From Sulfurovum sp. (GTDB lineage: Bacteria > Campylobacterota > Campylobacteria > Campylobacterales > Sulfurovaceae), in assembly GCA_022729615.1 (NCBI GenBank), contig DZAQ01000035.1, forward strand, positions 1 to 12,558: a DNA stretch of 12,558 nt, read 5' to 3'. The translations under genes and the position numbers were made by a program. Position 1 is the first letter of the stretch. Each line of letters opens with the position of its first letter. Below the pieces are notes generated by a model that saw only the letters and a program-made list of their open reading frames with translations, was not told the DNA's origin and searched no databases. Below, in pieces: positions 1 through 7,613 of the stretch.

Positions 1-35
1 ATTTTGTCAATACGGTAATTTTAATATTTGAAAAG

Positions 36-41
36 TATAAT
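36..41 (+). promoter_or_regulatory. -10 promoter element upstream of the PgbA-domain gene
   Basis: A perfect TATAAT hexamer sits in an AT-rich stretch about 40 nt before the first start codon. No convincing -35 hexamer is visible, which is common for sigma-70 promoters in Campylobacterota, where AT/T-rich upstream sequence replaces it. Transcription would start near positions 47-49 and give a leader of roughly 34 nt. This is the only good promoter seen for the three-gene + strand unit. Assignment rests on motif and position only. Confidence 0.6.
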
Positions 42-42
42 C

Positions 43-71
43 TTGATATATTACACTGAATGTTATATCAA
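43..71 (+). repeat. Inverted repeat (8-bp arms, 13-nt spacer) between promoter and start codon
   Basis: The arms TTGATATA (43-50) and TATATCAA (64-71) are perfect reverse complements, separated by 13 nt. Arm centres are 21 bp apart, about two helical turns, which suits a dimeric DNA-binding regulator. The left arm lies where transcription should begin and the right arm touches the Shine-Dalgarno sequence at 71-75. The repeat could therefore be an operator, or an RNA hairpin that affects ribosome access. I do not recognise it as a known operator. AT-rich DNA can produce such repeats by chance. Confidence 0.5.
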
Positions 72-75
72 AGGA
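71..75 (+). promoter_or_regulatory. Ribosome binding site that fixes the start at 82
   Basis: AAGGA lies 6 nt before the ATG at 82. This favours that ATG over an in-frame TTG at 28, which has no Shine-Dalgarno sequence and lies upstream of the TATAAT box. The ATG start also places a signal peptide at the very N-terminus. Confidence 0.7.
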
Positions 76-81
76 TACAGT

Positions 82-768
82 ATGCGCAATATCGTTGGGA
101 GTTTACTCCTCACTTGCATCCCGCTTTTGGCGGACTTCTACCCGCCGACCATGGAGAGCTCTATCGCTAGTGCCAACCAAAAGAGCCTGACTCTCTCTCG
201 CCCTTTGCCGGTCAGCGGAATGAGCGGCGCGATCGTGCATCGTTTCGCCCCGACACAATCCGCAATTACAGGGTATTTGAGGTATGAGGGGGGCAGAAAC
301 GGCGTATTGGTGGACAATGAGCCAATTACGCACGAAGAGCTGCCTTCTGTCAAACAAAAGGCGCATGCGGGCGACAAGGTTATCGGCGGGTATCTCTACA
401 ATACTATTTTGATCCTAGCTCCCGATGCGGACAGCTATGCGAGGATCGTCGAATCGGCAGAGAAAAACTGGATCCACCCCGATCTTTACGCAATGTTCCT
501 CTCAAGAGAGGGGGATCAAGTCCCAACCAAGGAGAATCTCCAGCAGTTTGCCAACGAATACCAGATAGGACTTGTCTATATCGTCCAGAAAAATAGAGCC
601 GTTTTGTATGACCCCATCAGCAGAAAAATAGTGGCGCAGAAGCCGGCTTCCAAGCTGCCTGCGAAGGGGCAGTTTCCATTTTTTATGAGACTGGACAAGA
701 TCGAGTCGGGCTGGTTTTCCAAAGATGCGAAGGGTGAGTACTATCAGCTTGCAGAGAGTATCCGCTGA
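82..768 (+). CDS. Exported protein with PgbA N-terminal domain
   Basis: Predicted 228-residue exported protein. Residues 1-17 (MRNIVGSLLLTCIPLLA) form a short signal peptide, with likely cleavage before DFYPP. The rest matches, from memory, the N-terminal domain of Helicobacter PgbA: a GDKVIGGYLYNTILILAP stretch followed by NWIHPDLYAMFLS, near residues 101-145. In H. pylori, PgbA binds host plasminogen through a lysine-rich C-terminal tail. That tail is absent here (228 residues against about 450), so plasminogen binding should not be assumed. The cellular role of the short form is unknown to me. The stop overlaps the next start by one base (TGATG), so the gene is probably co-translated with glcD. 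I recall the same neighbours, glcD and rbn, in C. jejuni. Family assignment is fairly secure; function is open. Confidence 0.8.
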   Translation: MRNIVGSLLLTCIPLLADFYPPTMESSIASANQKSLTLSRPLPVSGMSGAIVHRFAPTQSAITGYLRYEGGRNGVLVDNEPITHEELPSVKQKAHAGDKVIGGYLYNTILILAPDADSYARIVESAEKNWIHPDLYAMFLSREGDQVPTKENLQQFANEYQIGLVYIVQKNRAVLYDPISRKIVAQKPASKLPAKGQFPFFMRLDKIESGWFSKDAKGEYYQLAESIR

Positions 769-2153
769 TGGATGCAAAGCATATCCTCTTTTTTGAGGAG
801 CTTTTGGGCAAAGAGAATGTCTATAGCGACAAGGCGCACCTCATCGCCTATAGCTATGACGCGACACGCACCCGCTTTGAGCCTGATGCCGTGCTTTTCC
901 CGAGAAATGAAGAGGATATCAGCCGTATTTTGGTCTATTGCAATGCTCATCATATCTCGATCACTCCGCGCGGTGCCGGTTCAGGATTTACGGGCGGGGC
1001 GCTGCCTGTTCAAGGCGGTATAATTCTAGCGCTCGAAAAGCATATGAACAAAATCCTCGAAATCGATATGGAAAATATGGTCGCCGTCGTGCAGCCCGGA
1101 GTGATCAATATGGATTTGCAAAAGGCGGCTGAGGCAGTGGGGCTTTTTTATCCGCCCGATCCTGCCAGCGAATCCTACTCCACACTCGGAGGCAATGTGA
1201 GCGAAAATGCCGGCGGAATGCGCGCCGCAAAATACGGCATCACCAAAGACTATGTGATGGCGCTGCGAGCCGTGCGTCCAAACGGTGATATCATCCGCGC
1301 CGGCAAGCGGACGATCAAGGATGTCGCGGGGTACAATATCGCCGGTATCCTCATAGCAAGCGAAGGCACACTTGCGGTGCTGAGTGAAATCACGCTCAAA
1401 CTCCTCCCAAAACCAAAGTTTACCAAAGGCTATATGGGCATATTTCCCTCTGTTGAAGATGCCATGAATGCCGTATTCAAGTCGCTTGCAGCCGGAGCCA
1501 ATCCTGTGGCGATGGAGTTTCTCGACAGCCTTGTCGTGGCAGCGCTCAAAAAGAAGCTTGGTGTCGTGCTTCCTGAGGATGCGGGCGCACTTTTGATCGG
1601 GGATGTGGACGGGAATGTCTCAGAAGAGGTTGAGTTTCAGCTCAAAATTCTGGAGGAGTCTTTCCGCGCGAACGGTGCACAGGATTTTGTCATCGCGGCA
1701 GATGCCGCGCAGCGCGATAAACTCTGGTACGCAAGACGCAACGCTTCCCCCTCCATCACGATCTATGGAAGCAAAAAACTCAATGAAGATATCTCCGTAC
1801 CGCGCAGCAAGCTCCCCGAAGCGCTGAGCCGTATCTACGCTATCGGTGAAAAATACGGCTTCAAGGTTCCTTGTTTCGGGCATGCCGGTGATGGCAATAT
1901 CCATGTCAATGTCATGGTGGACGGCAGCAATCCCAAAGAGCTTGAGCAGGGGCATCATGCTATCGAAGAGATCTTTGAACTGGTTGTCGAGATGGGCGGC
2001 ACGCTCAGCGGCGAGCATGGTATCGGCACAAGCAAAGCCCCGTTTATGAGTATCGCCTTCAATCCCTTGGAGCTGCAGCTCTTCAAAGACATCAAAAAGG
2101 CATTTGACCCCAACAACATCCTCAATCCCGGCAAAATGGGGCTGCCGGAGTAG
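768..2153 (+). CDS. glcD: FAD-linked 2-hydroxyacid dehydrogenase, GlcD/D-lactate dehydrogenase family
   Basis: 461 residues, normal for GlcD. The N-terminal FAD-binding (PCMH-type) domain covers roughly residues 35-215, with the diphosphate-binding TPRGAGSGFTGG (67-78) and STLGGNVSENAGG (138-150). The C-terminal substrate domain carries GHAGDGNIH (371-379) and GEHGIGTSKAPF (415-426). H372, H379, E416 and H417 are the expected metal/substrate ligands, and the protein ends with the family's FDPNNILNPGKM. The family oxidises D-2-hydroxyacids (glycolate, D-lactate or D-2-hydroxyglutarate) with FAD and passes electrons on. No glcE or glcF partner lies nearby, so glycolate oxidase activity in the E. 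coli three-subunit sense is unlikely, and the substrate cannot be read from sequence. No signal peptide is present; it is probably cytoplasmic. It is coupled to the preceding gene by a TGATG overlap and followed 3 nt later by rbn. Confidence 0.88.
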   Translation: MDAKHILFFEELLGKENVYSDKAHLIAYSYDATRTRFEPDAVLFPRNEEDISRILVYCNAHHISITPRGAGSGFTGGALPVQGGIILALEKHMNKILEIDMENMVAVVQPGVINMDLQKAAEAVGLFYPPDPASESYSTLGGNVSENAGGMRAAKYGITKDYVMALRAVRPNGDIIRAGKRTIKDVAGYNIAGILIASEGTLAVLSEITLKLLPKPKFTKGYMGIFPSVEDAMNAVFKSLAAGANPVAMEFLDSLVVAALKKKLGVVLPEDAGALLIGDVDGNVSEEVEFQLKILEESFRANGAQDFVIAADAAQRDKLWYARRNASPSITIYGSKKLNEDISVPRSKLPEALSRIYAIGEKYGFKVPCFGHAGDGNIHVNVMVDGSNPKELEQGHHAIEEIFELVVEMGGTLSGEHGIGTSKAPFMSIAFNPLELQLFKDIKKAFDPNNILNPGKMGLPE

Positions 2154-2156
2154 GCG

Positions 2157-2999
2157 ATGAAAGAGCGAAATACCCCCTCAGCGCTTATTTCGGTTTCGTT
2201 TCGATTTGTCCGGAGCTTTATCAATGAGCTTTTTGATGACAGGCTCGGATATTATGCTTCGAGCTTGAGCTGGAGTACACTTTTTGCTATTATCCCGATT
2301 TTGGCGATTTTGCTTGCGGTTTTTACATCATTGCCGATTTTCGATACGCTCTACCAGCAGCTCCATTCACTGCTCTTTGAGAGTCTTCTGCCTCTTCACT
2401 CCAAAGAGATCATCTCTTATATCGACGGTTTTGTCGCTAATTCCGGAAAGCTAGGAGCGGTCGGCGTGATCTATGTAACCATTGCTGCGGTGATGTTTTT
2501 TAAAGATTATGATTTTATAGTCAATGATATTTTTGAAACAAAAAAAAGAACTCTATGGGAAGCGCTCAAAACTTATACGGCGCTTGTGATCATCGTCCCC
2601 GTGATGCTAGGCGGCTCTTTTTATCTCTCCGCGCAATTGCAAGAGCTATTTGAAAAAAATAGTATCGGCGGCGTGGGATATCTCTCTATGCTGCTGCCAT
2701 ATTTATTGATCTGGGCGATGTTTTATATCTCCTATCAGCTCTCCGCACACAAAAAGATATCCAAAAGAGCTACGGTCATCAGCTCTTTTATCGCATCACT
2801 CATTTGGAATTTGGCAAAGGGCGGCTTCCTCTATTATGTCTCTACCAATAAAACCTATATGAGTATCTATGGCGGCGTCGGTACCGTGATGTTCTTTTTT
2901 CTTTGGATATATATCTCTTGGGCGATTTTTTTGCATGGGCTGCGCCTGTGCTATCTGCTAGACAAAGAAGAAGGTGTAGAGCATATAGAGGGCAGCTGA
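2157..2999 (+). CDS. YihY/BrkB family inner-membrane protein (often misnamed RNase BN)
   Basis: 280-residue polytopic membrane protein with about six hydrophobic helices. Family landmarks are YYASSLSWSTLFAIIPIL near residues 32-49 and TYMSIYGGVGTVMFFFLW near 226-243. The family was once annotated as ribonuclease BN, but true RNase BN is a different, soluble protein, so a nuclease role should not be inferred. Its real function is unsettled; transport or envelope roles have been suggested. The start lies 3 nt after the glcD stop, with no independent promoter visible. The 3' end overlaps the 3' end of comEC on the other strand by 42 bp. The stretch near 2500-2560 is more AT-rich than glcD, as expected for hydrophobic codons. 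Confidence 0.9.
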   Translation: MKERNTPSALISVSFRFVRSFINELFDDRLGYYASSLSWSTLFAIIPILAILLAVFTSLPIFDTLYQQLHSLLFESLLPLHSKEIISYIDGFVANSGKLGAVGVIYVTIAAVMFFKDYDFIVNDIFETKKRTLWEALKTYTALVIIVPVMLGGSFYLSAQLQELFEKNSIGGVGYLSMLLPYLLIWAMFYISYQLSAHKKISKRATVISSFIASLIWNLAKGGFLYYVSTNKTYMSIYGGVGTVMFFFLWIYISWAIFLHGLRLCYLLDKEEGVEHIEGS

Positions 3000-4241
3000 T
3001 CCGAGCGTCATCAAAAATATCCCCCTGCTCCAGATAGACCAAAAGGAGAGTATCCCATAAGCAGCCACTGCCCATAGAGGCAAAATATGCTCCCTAGTCT
3101 CCGAGGGAAGGGCAAAGAGCCCCAAGAGCGCATCATCAAATACTCCTCCGTATCCCACAAGATGCAAACCGATAACAATGGGATAGAAAGGGGTGAAGAG
3201 GAGCGCCAAAACAGGAGAGAGCAGCTGCCATTGCGAAATGACACCAAAAATTCCATGGATCACAGGGTGCATCAAGATATAGATACCGATGGGGATAGAG
3301 AGGAGCAAAATCACCCAAGTGTTGTTGAGCCATCCACCACTCTGCCTGCTCCAATAGAGCACAAGATAGATATAATAGACCCCAAATACCGAGAGCCAAA
3401 AACCCAGAGAGATGCTCAGTGACGGAAGAAGCGCCAAAAGCAGCATCACTATAGAGCCCAAAAACTCAAAACTCAGCAGCTCCACCCCCATCAGAAGCAG
3501 AACCCATGCTATCAGCAGCATCGCATAGGAGCGCACCAAAGAGGGAGGAAAATCCACAAACCAGAGAAACCATCCCAGAAGAATCAGTGTCAAAATCCCC
3601 AAATCAAAAAGCATCAACCGATAGGGAAACCACCGCTGCTGCGCCCATCTGTAGAGCAGACCAAGCCCGCCATAGATCAACCCCCACAAAAGCGTCAAAT
3701 GAAAACCGCTGAGCGCGACGATGTGGCTTGCTCCAAGCTTGGAAAAGGTATCCCTGAGTGATTTGGAGACGGGTGCAGCGAAAAAAACAGCTTGATAGAA
3801 TGCACCCATATCGGGGTGCTGATGCTGCGCCGCAATAGCATCCAAAACCCATTTTTTTCCTCTCTCGGGCGATTCGCCAATCACCCTCAATGTGGTTTTG
3901 ACATAAAAATCGCCCAGATAGTCAAAAAATGTGATTTTGCTATTTGGGAACATTTTGACGCGCAGGATCTTTCCGCTCAAATCTTGTTTTCTGTAGGAGG
4001 TGGTGTAGAAACTCTTGCCATCGCTGCCTTGAAGTTTCAGTACCTCATAAGACCTTCCGTTGGAGCTGTTGGTGTGCTGGTCGAGCACTTTGGCGTTTGT
4101 AAAGTAGAATGGTTTGACGATAAAGTCGGTATATTCATAGTAAAGCAGAAGAGTTCTCAAAAGAAAAATCCCAAGCAAAAGAGCCATCACCGAGAGAAAC
4201 TCTCTGCGGCTTGCAAAAAGCGACGGTTTTTCGCAGATCAT
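2958..4241 (-). CDS. comEC: ComEC/Rec2-type DNA uptake channel, short form
   Basis: 427 residues. An N-terminal hydrophobic stretch (residues 14-35) precedes a soluble beta-rich, OB-like part (about 45-125). The polytopic competence domain follows, with the signature ASHIVALSGFHLTLLWG at 171-187 (family pattern: isG-h-H) and many membrane helices to the C-terminus. ComEC forms the inner-membrane channel that passes single-stranded DNA into the cytoplasm during natural transformation. The C-terminal metallo-beta-lactamase domain of the Bacillus protein is absent, as I recall for Helicobacter and Campylobacter homologues. The ATG overlaps the dnaB stop (ATGA, 4 nt) and has no purine-rich Shine-Dalgarno in front (the preceding bases read CTTCCTCCGAT), so expression likely depends on coupling to dnaB. 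The alternative label, a general ComEC-like membrane protein, is less likely given the signature and context. Confidence 0.88.
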   Translation of the reverse strand: MICEKPSLFASRREFLSVMALLLGIFLLRTLLLYYEYTDFIVKPFYFTNAKVLDQHTNSSNGRSYEVLKLQGSDGKSFYTTSYRKQDLSGKILRVKMFPNSKITFFDYLGDFYVKTTLRVIGESPERGKKWVLDAIAAQHQHPDMGAFYQAVFFAAPVSKSLRDTFSKLGASHIVALSGFHLTLLWGLIYGGLGLLYRWAQQRWFPYRLMLFDLGILTLILLGWFLWFVDFPPSLVRSYAMLLIAWVLLLMGVELLSFEFLGSIVMLLLALLPSLSISLGFWLSVFGVYYIYLVLYWSRQSGGWLNNTWVILLLSIPIGIYILMHPVIHGIFGVISQWQLLSPVLALLFTPFYPIVIGLHLVGYGGVFDDALLGLFALPSETREHILPLWAVAAYGILSFWSIWSRGIFLMTLGSAALYMLYTFFFV

Positions 4242-5671
4242 ATCGGAGGAAGTTCGAACTTTCCTGCGCGCATATCAGTACCCTCTTCCTCATAGACGAC
4301 CTGGAAGCCGCTATGGGGAGCTTTGTCCACAAAGCGGGTATAGGTTTTCTGGAAATTGAGCTCCACCGTACCCGTAGGTCCGTTACGCTGCTTTCCGATG
4401 ATGATCTCCGCCTCTTCCTCGGATTTTTTTTTGAAATCGCTTTTGTACTCTTTGCCGTCGGCTTTGGCTTTCATCTCTTTCTCTTTCTCTTGCGCTTCAC
4501 GATAGACATCGTCGCGATAGACAAAGAGGATAATATCCGCATCCTGTTCGATCGCCCCGGATTCCCGCAGGTCACTAAGCATAGGGCGTTTGTTGTCGCG
4601 TGATTCGAGTGAGCGGTTGAGCTGTGAAAGGGCGATGATGGGCATCCCGAGCTCCCTGGCAAGCTGTTTGAGTCCTCTGGAGATATCGGATATCTCTTGC
4701 TGTCGTCCTATGCTGCTCCCCTCTCCGCTCATCAATTGAAGGTAGTCGATCATCGCTACAGTGATCTCTGGATGTTGGGTTTTGAGTTTGCGCAGTTTGG
4801 AGCGGACATGATGGATGGTCGCATATCCGCTATCATCCACAAAGAGCTTTTTTTTGGAGAGTTCATCGACTGCTGCTGAGAATTGACTCCACTGCCCATC
4901 GTTGAGGTCTCCGACTCGAAGCGCTTGGAGGGGGATGGATGTCTTGGCGGAGAGCATTCTGAGCATCAACTGCTCAGCGGGCATCTCAAGTGAAAAAAAG
5001 GCTACTCCCTCATTGCGCTCGATCGCCTTGAGCGCCATATTGAGCACAAAAGCCGTCTTTCCCATCGCCGGTCTAGCGGCGATGATGACCAGATCTCCCT
5101 TCCCAAAACCGCTTGTCTTTTCGTTGAGTTGGCGAAATCCCGTATCGACACCGATAAGCTTGGAGTTTCCCAGGGCTTTGAGCCGGTCAATCTCACCGAG
5201 CATAGCCGCCGCGATCTCTTTGGATTCCCTGAAGTCTTCGCTAGTGCTATTTTGAGTGATCTCATAGAGCTTCTTCTCGACAAGATTCATGATGTCGATG
5301 ACGGGGAGATCATCCTCGATGGTTACCTTTTTGATCTCTGTCGCCAGGGTTGCCAGTGCCCGTTTTGTGGCTTTGGCTTTGATCTCTCCTAGATAAGCTG
5401 CCGTGTTGGAGATAGGATTGGCAGCGAGGACATCGATCATCCCGTTTTCATCAAATTTTCCCATAGAGAGGAGTTTTACACGCAAAAACTCTTCATCTAT
5501 AGGCTTCTCCTCATCCGTAAGCGCCTCCATCGCCGAAAAGAGATATTGGTGAAAGGGGAGATAAAGGTCCTGCGCTTTGAGTTTGGATGCTACCTCTTCG
5601 AAGAGTTTTGGATCGAAAATAATCGCAGAGAGGACAGCTCTTTCGATATTGAGATTGTACATTGCGTCCAT
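4238..5671 (-). CDS. dnaB: Replicative DNA helicase DnaB
   Basis: 477 residues. The N-terminal domain (NIERAVLSAIIFDP, 8-21) mediates hexamer packing and primase contact. The RecA-like motor has Walker A ARPAMGKTA (199-207), FFSLEMPAEQL (225-235), Walker B VAMIDYLQL (305-313), SQLNRSLE (349-356) and the arginine-finger segment GKQRNGPTGTVEL (426-438). The hexamer unwinds duplex DNA 5' to 3' at the replication fork. A charged Lys/Glu-rich insert of about 30 residues (391-420) separates YRDD from EAEIIIGKQRNG; it is longer than in E. coli. There is no intein. The ATG follows directly on the ispG stop (TAAATG, zero spacing), and that stop is in frame, so no longer start exists. A GGGAG lies 12 nt upstream. 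The gene is probably co-transcribed with ispG and comEC. Confidence 0.98.
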   Translation of the reverse strand: MDAMYNLNIERAVLSAIIFDPKLFEEVASKLKAQDLYLPFHQYLFSAMEALTDEEKPIDEEFLRVKLLSMGKFDENGMIDVLAANPISNTAAYLGEIKAKATKRALATLATEIKKVTIEDDLPVIDIMNLVEKKLYEITQNSTSEDFRESKEIAAAMLGEIDRLKALGNSKLIGVDTGFRQLNEKTSGFGKGDLVIIAARPAMGKTAFVLNMALKAIERNEGVAFFSLEMPAEQLMLRMLSAKTSIPLQALRVGDLNDGQWSQFSAAVDELSKKKLFVDDSGYATIHHVRSKLRKLKTQHPEITVAMIDYLQLMSGEGSSIGRQQEISDISRGLKQLARELGMPIIALSQLNRSLESRDNKRPMLSDLRESGAIEQDADIILFVYRDDVYREAQEKEKEMKAKADGKEYKSDFKKKSEEEAEIIIGKQRNGPTGTVELNFQKTYTRFVDKAPHSGFQVVYEEEGTDMRAGKFELPPI

Positions 5672-6736
5672 TTATTCGAAATTCTCCCGCGCGAACTTCT
5701 CTACCTCTTCGACAAACCGATCCACCAACTCTTTTTCGGGAAGCTTCGCGACTACATCGCCTTTGACCATGACAAGTCCGCTCCCCTTGCCATAGGCGAT
5801 CGCTACATCCGCATGCTTTGCCTCCCCGATGGCATTGACCACGCACCCCATCACAGAGACATTCATAGGCGCTGTGATATGTGCTGTGCGCTGTTCCACC
5901 TCCCTGACGGCAGAGACCAGATCAGCCTCTATCCGTCCGCAGGTAGGACACGAGATGATATTGAGCCCCTCTGCGGCTCTTCCGCTGTCTTTGAGGATGG
6001 CGCGTGCGACTCGAACCTCCTCCTCAAGCTCTCCCGTGATGGAAACGCGCATCGTATCGCCGATCCCGTCAAGCAAAAGCGCTCCAAGACCAATGGCTGA
6101 TTTGATGGTCGCATGAAAAAGTGTGCCCGCTTCGGTGACGCCTAGATGAAATGGGTAGCTGTTTTTGGGGCGGAGCATACGATAGGCATCGACTGTCCGC
6201 TCCACATCGCTTGCTTTGAGAGATATTTTGATATCAGTGAAGCCAAGATCTTCAAGAAATTTGATATTGTACTCTGCTGATGCCACCATCCCCTCAGCGG
6301 TTGCGCCGTATTTTTGATCAAACTCTTTTTCCAAGGAACCGGCATTGACACCGATACGAATGGGCAGGGAGCGCTCTTGACACGCTTTGACGATCTCTTT
6401 GATGCGTGATTTCTCTCCGATATTGCCTGGATTGAACCTGATGCAATCGACCCATTTCGCCGCCTCAAGCGCGAGTTTGTAGTGGTAGTGAATATCAGCG
6501 ACTAGCGGTATGGAGGTACGCTCTTTGATCTGTTTGAGCGCTATGGCATCTTGCATCTCAGGCACTGCGACTCTGGCGATATCGCACCCGGCAAAATGGA
6601 GACGATTGATCTGCTCCACGGTCGCATCGACATCGTGGGTGTTGCTAAAGGTCATGGACTGCACCGAGATAGGGGCATCCCCACCGATAGCGACATCACC
6701 GACATATATCTTTTTGGTTTGAAATCTCTCTTTCAA
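5672..6736 (-). CDS. ispG: 4-hydroxy-3-methylbut-2-enyl diphosphate synthase (MEP pathway)
   Basis: 354 residues. IspG (GcpE) converts 2-C-methylerythritol 2,4-cyclodiphosphate to HMBPP, the penultimate MEP-pathway step, using a [4Fe-4S] cluster and flavodoxin or ferredoxin. The TIM-barrel N-terminus shows VAIGGDAPISVQSMTFS (15-31) and CIRFNPGNIG (98-107). The C-terminal cluster domain has CPTCGR (C263, C266), MGCVVN (C298) and catalytic E305 in AIGEAKHAD. These match E. coli C270, C273, C305 and E312 with a constant offset of seven. The start is TTG at 6736 (CAA on the + strand). It is supported by AAGGA 6 nt upstream and by colinearity with H. pylori IspG from residue 1. It heads an ispG-dnaB-comEC unit. 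An 84-nt gap separates it from modE. Confidence 0.97.
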   Translation of the reverse strand: MKERFQTKKIYVGDVAIGGDAPISVQSMTFSNTHDVDATVEQINRLHFAGCDIARVAVPEMQDAIALKQIKERTSIPLVADIHYHYKLALEAAKWVDCIRFNPGNIGEKSRIKEIVKACQERSLPIRIGVNAGSLEKEFDQKYGATAEGMVASAEYNIKFLEDLGFTDIKISLKASDVERTVDAYRMLRPKNSYPFHLGVTEAGTLFHATIKSAIGLGALLLDGIGDTMRVSITGELEEEVRVARAILKDSGRAAEGLNIISCPTCGRIEADLVSAVREVEQRTAHITAPMNVSVMGCVVNAIGEAKHADVAIAYGKGSGLVMVKGDVVAKLPEKELVDRFVEEVEKFARENFE

Positions 6737-6742
6737 TACCCT

Positions 6743-6747
6743 TCCTT
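6743..6747 (-). promoter_or_regulatory. Ribosome binding site supporting a TTG start for ispG
   Basis: On the minus strand AAGGA lies 6 nt before the TTG at 6736-6734. No ATG or GTG in the correct frame occurs with comparable spacing, and the nearest upstream ATG (6769-6767) is out of frame. The TTG start may moderate IspG output. Confidence 0.7.
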
Positions 6748-6770
6748 TTTTGGATTCTATTCCCGCATGA

Positions 6771-6797
6771 TTATTTATATGAACTAAAGATACTATA
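6771..6797 (-). promoter_or_regulatory. Probable promoter region for ispG-dnaB-comEC
   Basis: The 84-nt gap between modE and ispG is markedly AT-rich and holds two -10-like hexamers on the minus strand: TATAGT (6797-6792) and TATAAA (6779-6774). Either would give a leader of about 30-50 nt before ispG. No clear -35 is seen. This is the only AT-rich non-coding spacer between 7600 and 5672, so a promoter here is reasonable, but the exact box is uncertain. Confidence 0.4.
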
Positions 6798-6820
6798 AAA
6801 TTGCTTTGTATTCGTTATGC

Positions 6821-7612
6821 TCAGAGTGCGCCGAGCAAAATAGCATCAGGATTGCAAAAAGCGACAACCTCAGATCCCTCTTTGAGTTTCAGGGAGTCGA
6901 AAGTCTCCCTTCCCTGCGTGGAGACAATGGTTTTTTGTCCGCTGATCTCGATCACAACCTCTGTGTGTGTATCTCCTTGTGAAATACGGCGGACAATCCC
7001 TTTGAAAATGTTGGTTGCATCTGATTTTTGATCGAGACTGCTGCTGAGTTTCACGGAATTTGACTTGAAGAGCGCATAGAGTTCAATCCCTATGGTTAAA
7101 TCCAGTGACTTGATAGAGTCGGTTGTGACGGTTGTCTCTAGGATTTCGCCATTGTCAAGTTCGAGGAAGACTTTGCTGTTGAGCGACCCTTTGTCAATTT
7201 TGACAACCTTGCCAAAGAGTTGATTTCTCGCACTCGTCCTGAGCGCCATCCTCTCAAAGAGGCGGATTTGACCCTCTGTATTGCTCATTCTAAGCGAGAG
7301 ATTGTGCAAAAAATGGTCATGCTCCTCTTTGAGTATATCAAAAGTGGCGATCACCTCTTTGGCATACTCAGTAAGTCTCGTCCCTCCCCCGCCTTTGCCC
7401 CCTGTCATCCGCTCAACAAGAGGCTGATCGGCAAGGGCATTTATGGCATCTACGGCATCCCATGCCGCTTTGTAGCTCATCTTCATCGCTTGGGCGGCTT
7501 TGCTGATCGATCCTGTTTGTCCGATATGCTTCAAGAGCTCGATACGCCCGCTGCCTAGAAAACTCTTCTCATCCCTGCTGAGCCAAAATCTTCCTTCGAT
7601 CAAATCATGCAT
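6821..7612 (-). CDS. modE: Molybdate-responsive transcriptional regulator ModE (full length)
   Basis: 263 residues, almost the same as E. coli ModE (262). The N-terminal winged helix-turn-helix covers about 20-95 (ELLKHIGQTGSISKAAQ, MSYKAAWDAVDAIN, VERMTGGKGGGGTRLT). Two C-terminal Mop/TOBE domains follow. Molybdate ligand positions are conserved: TSARNQLFGK (126-135, with S127 and R129), T163, S166 and K183. Mo-loaded ModE dimers bind inverted repeats and repress molybdate uptake or activate molybdoenzyme genes. The ATG lies one base after the frdB stop (TAATATG) with no Shine-Dalgarno of its own, so it is probably translated by coupling to frdB. That is unusual: modE normally sits with modABC, which is absent from this window. 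No recognisable ModE operator was found nearby. Confidence 0.94.
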   Translation of the reverse strand: MHDLIEGRFWLSRDEKSFLGSGRIELLKHIGQTGSISKAAQAMKMSYKAAWDAVDAINALADQPLVERMTGGKGGGGTRLTEYAKEVIATFDILKEEHDHFLHNLSLRMSNTEGQIRLFERMALRTSARNQLFGKVVKIDKGSLNSKVFLELDNGEILETTVTTDSIKSLDLTIGIELYALFKSNSVKLSSSLDQKSDATNIFKGIVRRISQGDTHTEVVIEISGQKTIVSTQGRETFDSLKLKEGSEVVAFCNPDAILLGAL

Positions 7613-7613
7613 A

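Noticed and set aside
28..81. N-terminal extension of the first gene from a TTG at 28
   Set aside because: The TTG lies upstream of the TATAAT box, has no ribosome binding site, and would bury the signal peptide. The ATG at 82 has AAGGA at good spacing.
2933..2951. GCATGGGC-TGC-GCCTGTGC stem as a terminator for the YihY gene
   Set aside because: It lies inside the coding region about 50 nt before the stop, needs two wobble pairs and has no U-tract after it.
6811..6817. CGTTATG after modE as a ModE operator half-site
   Set aside because: No matching CATAACG half lies at the expected distance, so a single half-site is not enough.
6821..6850. TGCTC...GAGCA stem at the end of modE as a terminator
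   Set aside because: The stem is only five pairs with a ten-base loop and lacks a following U-run.
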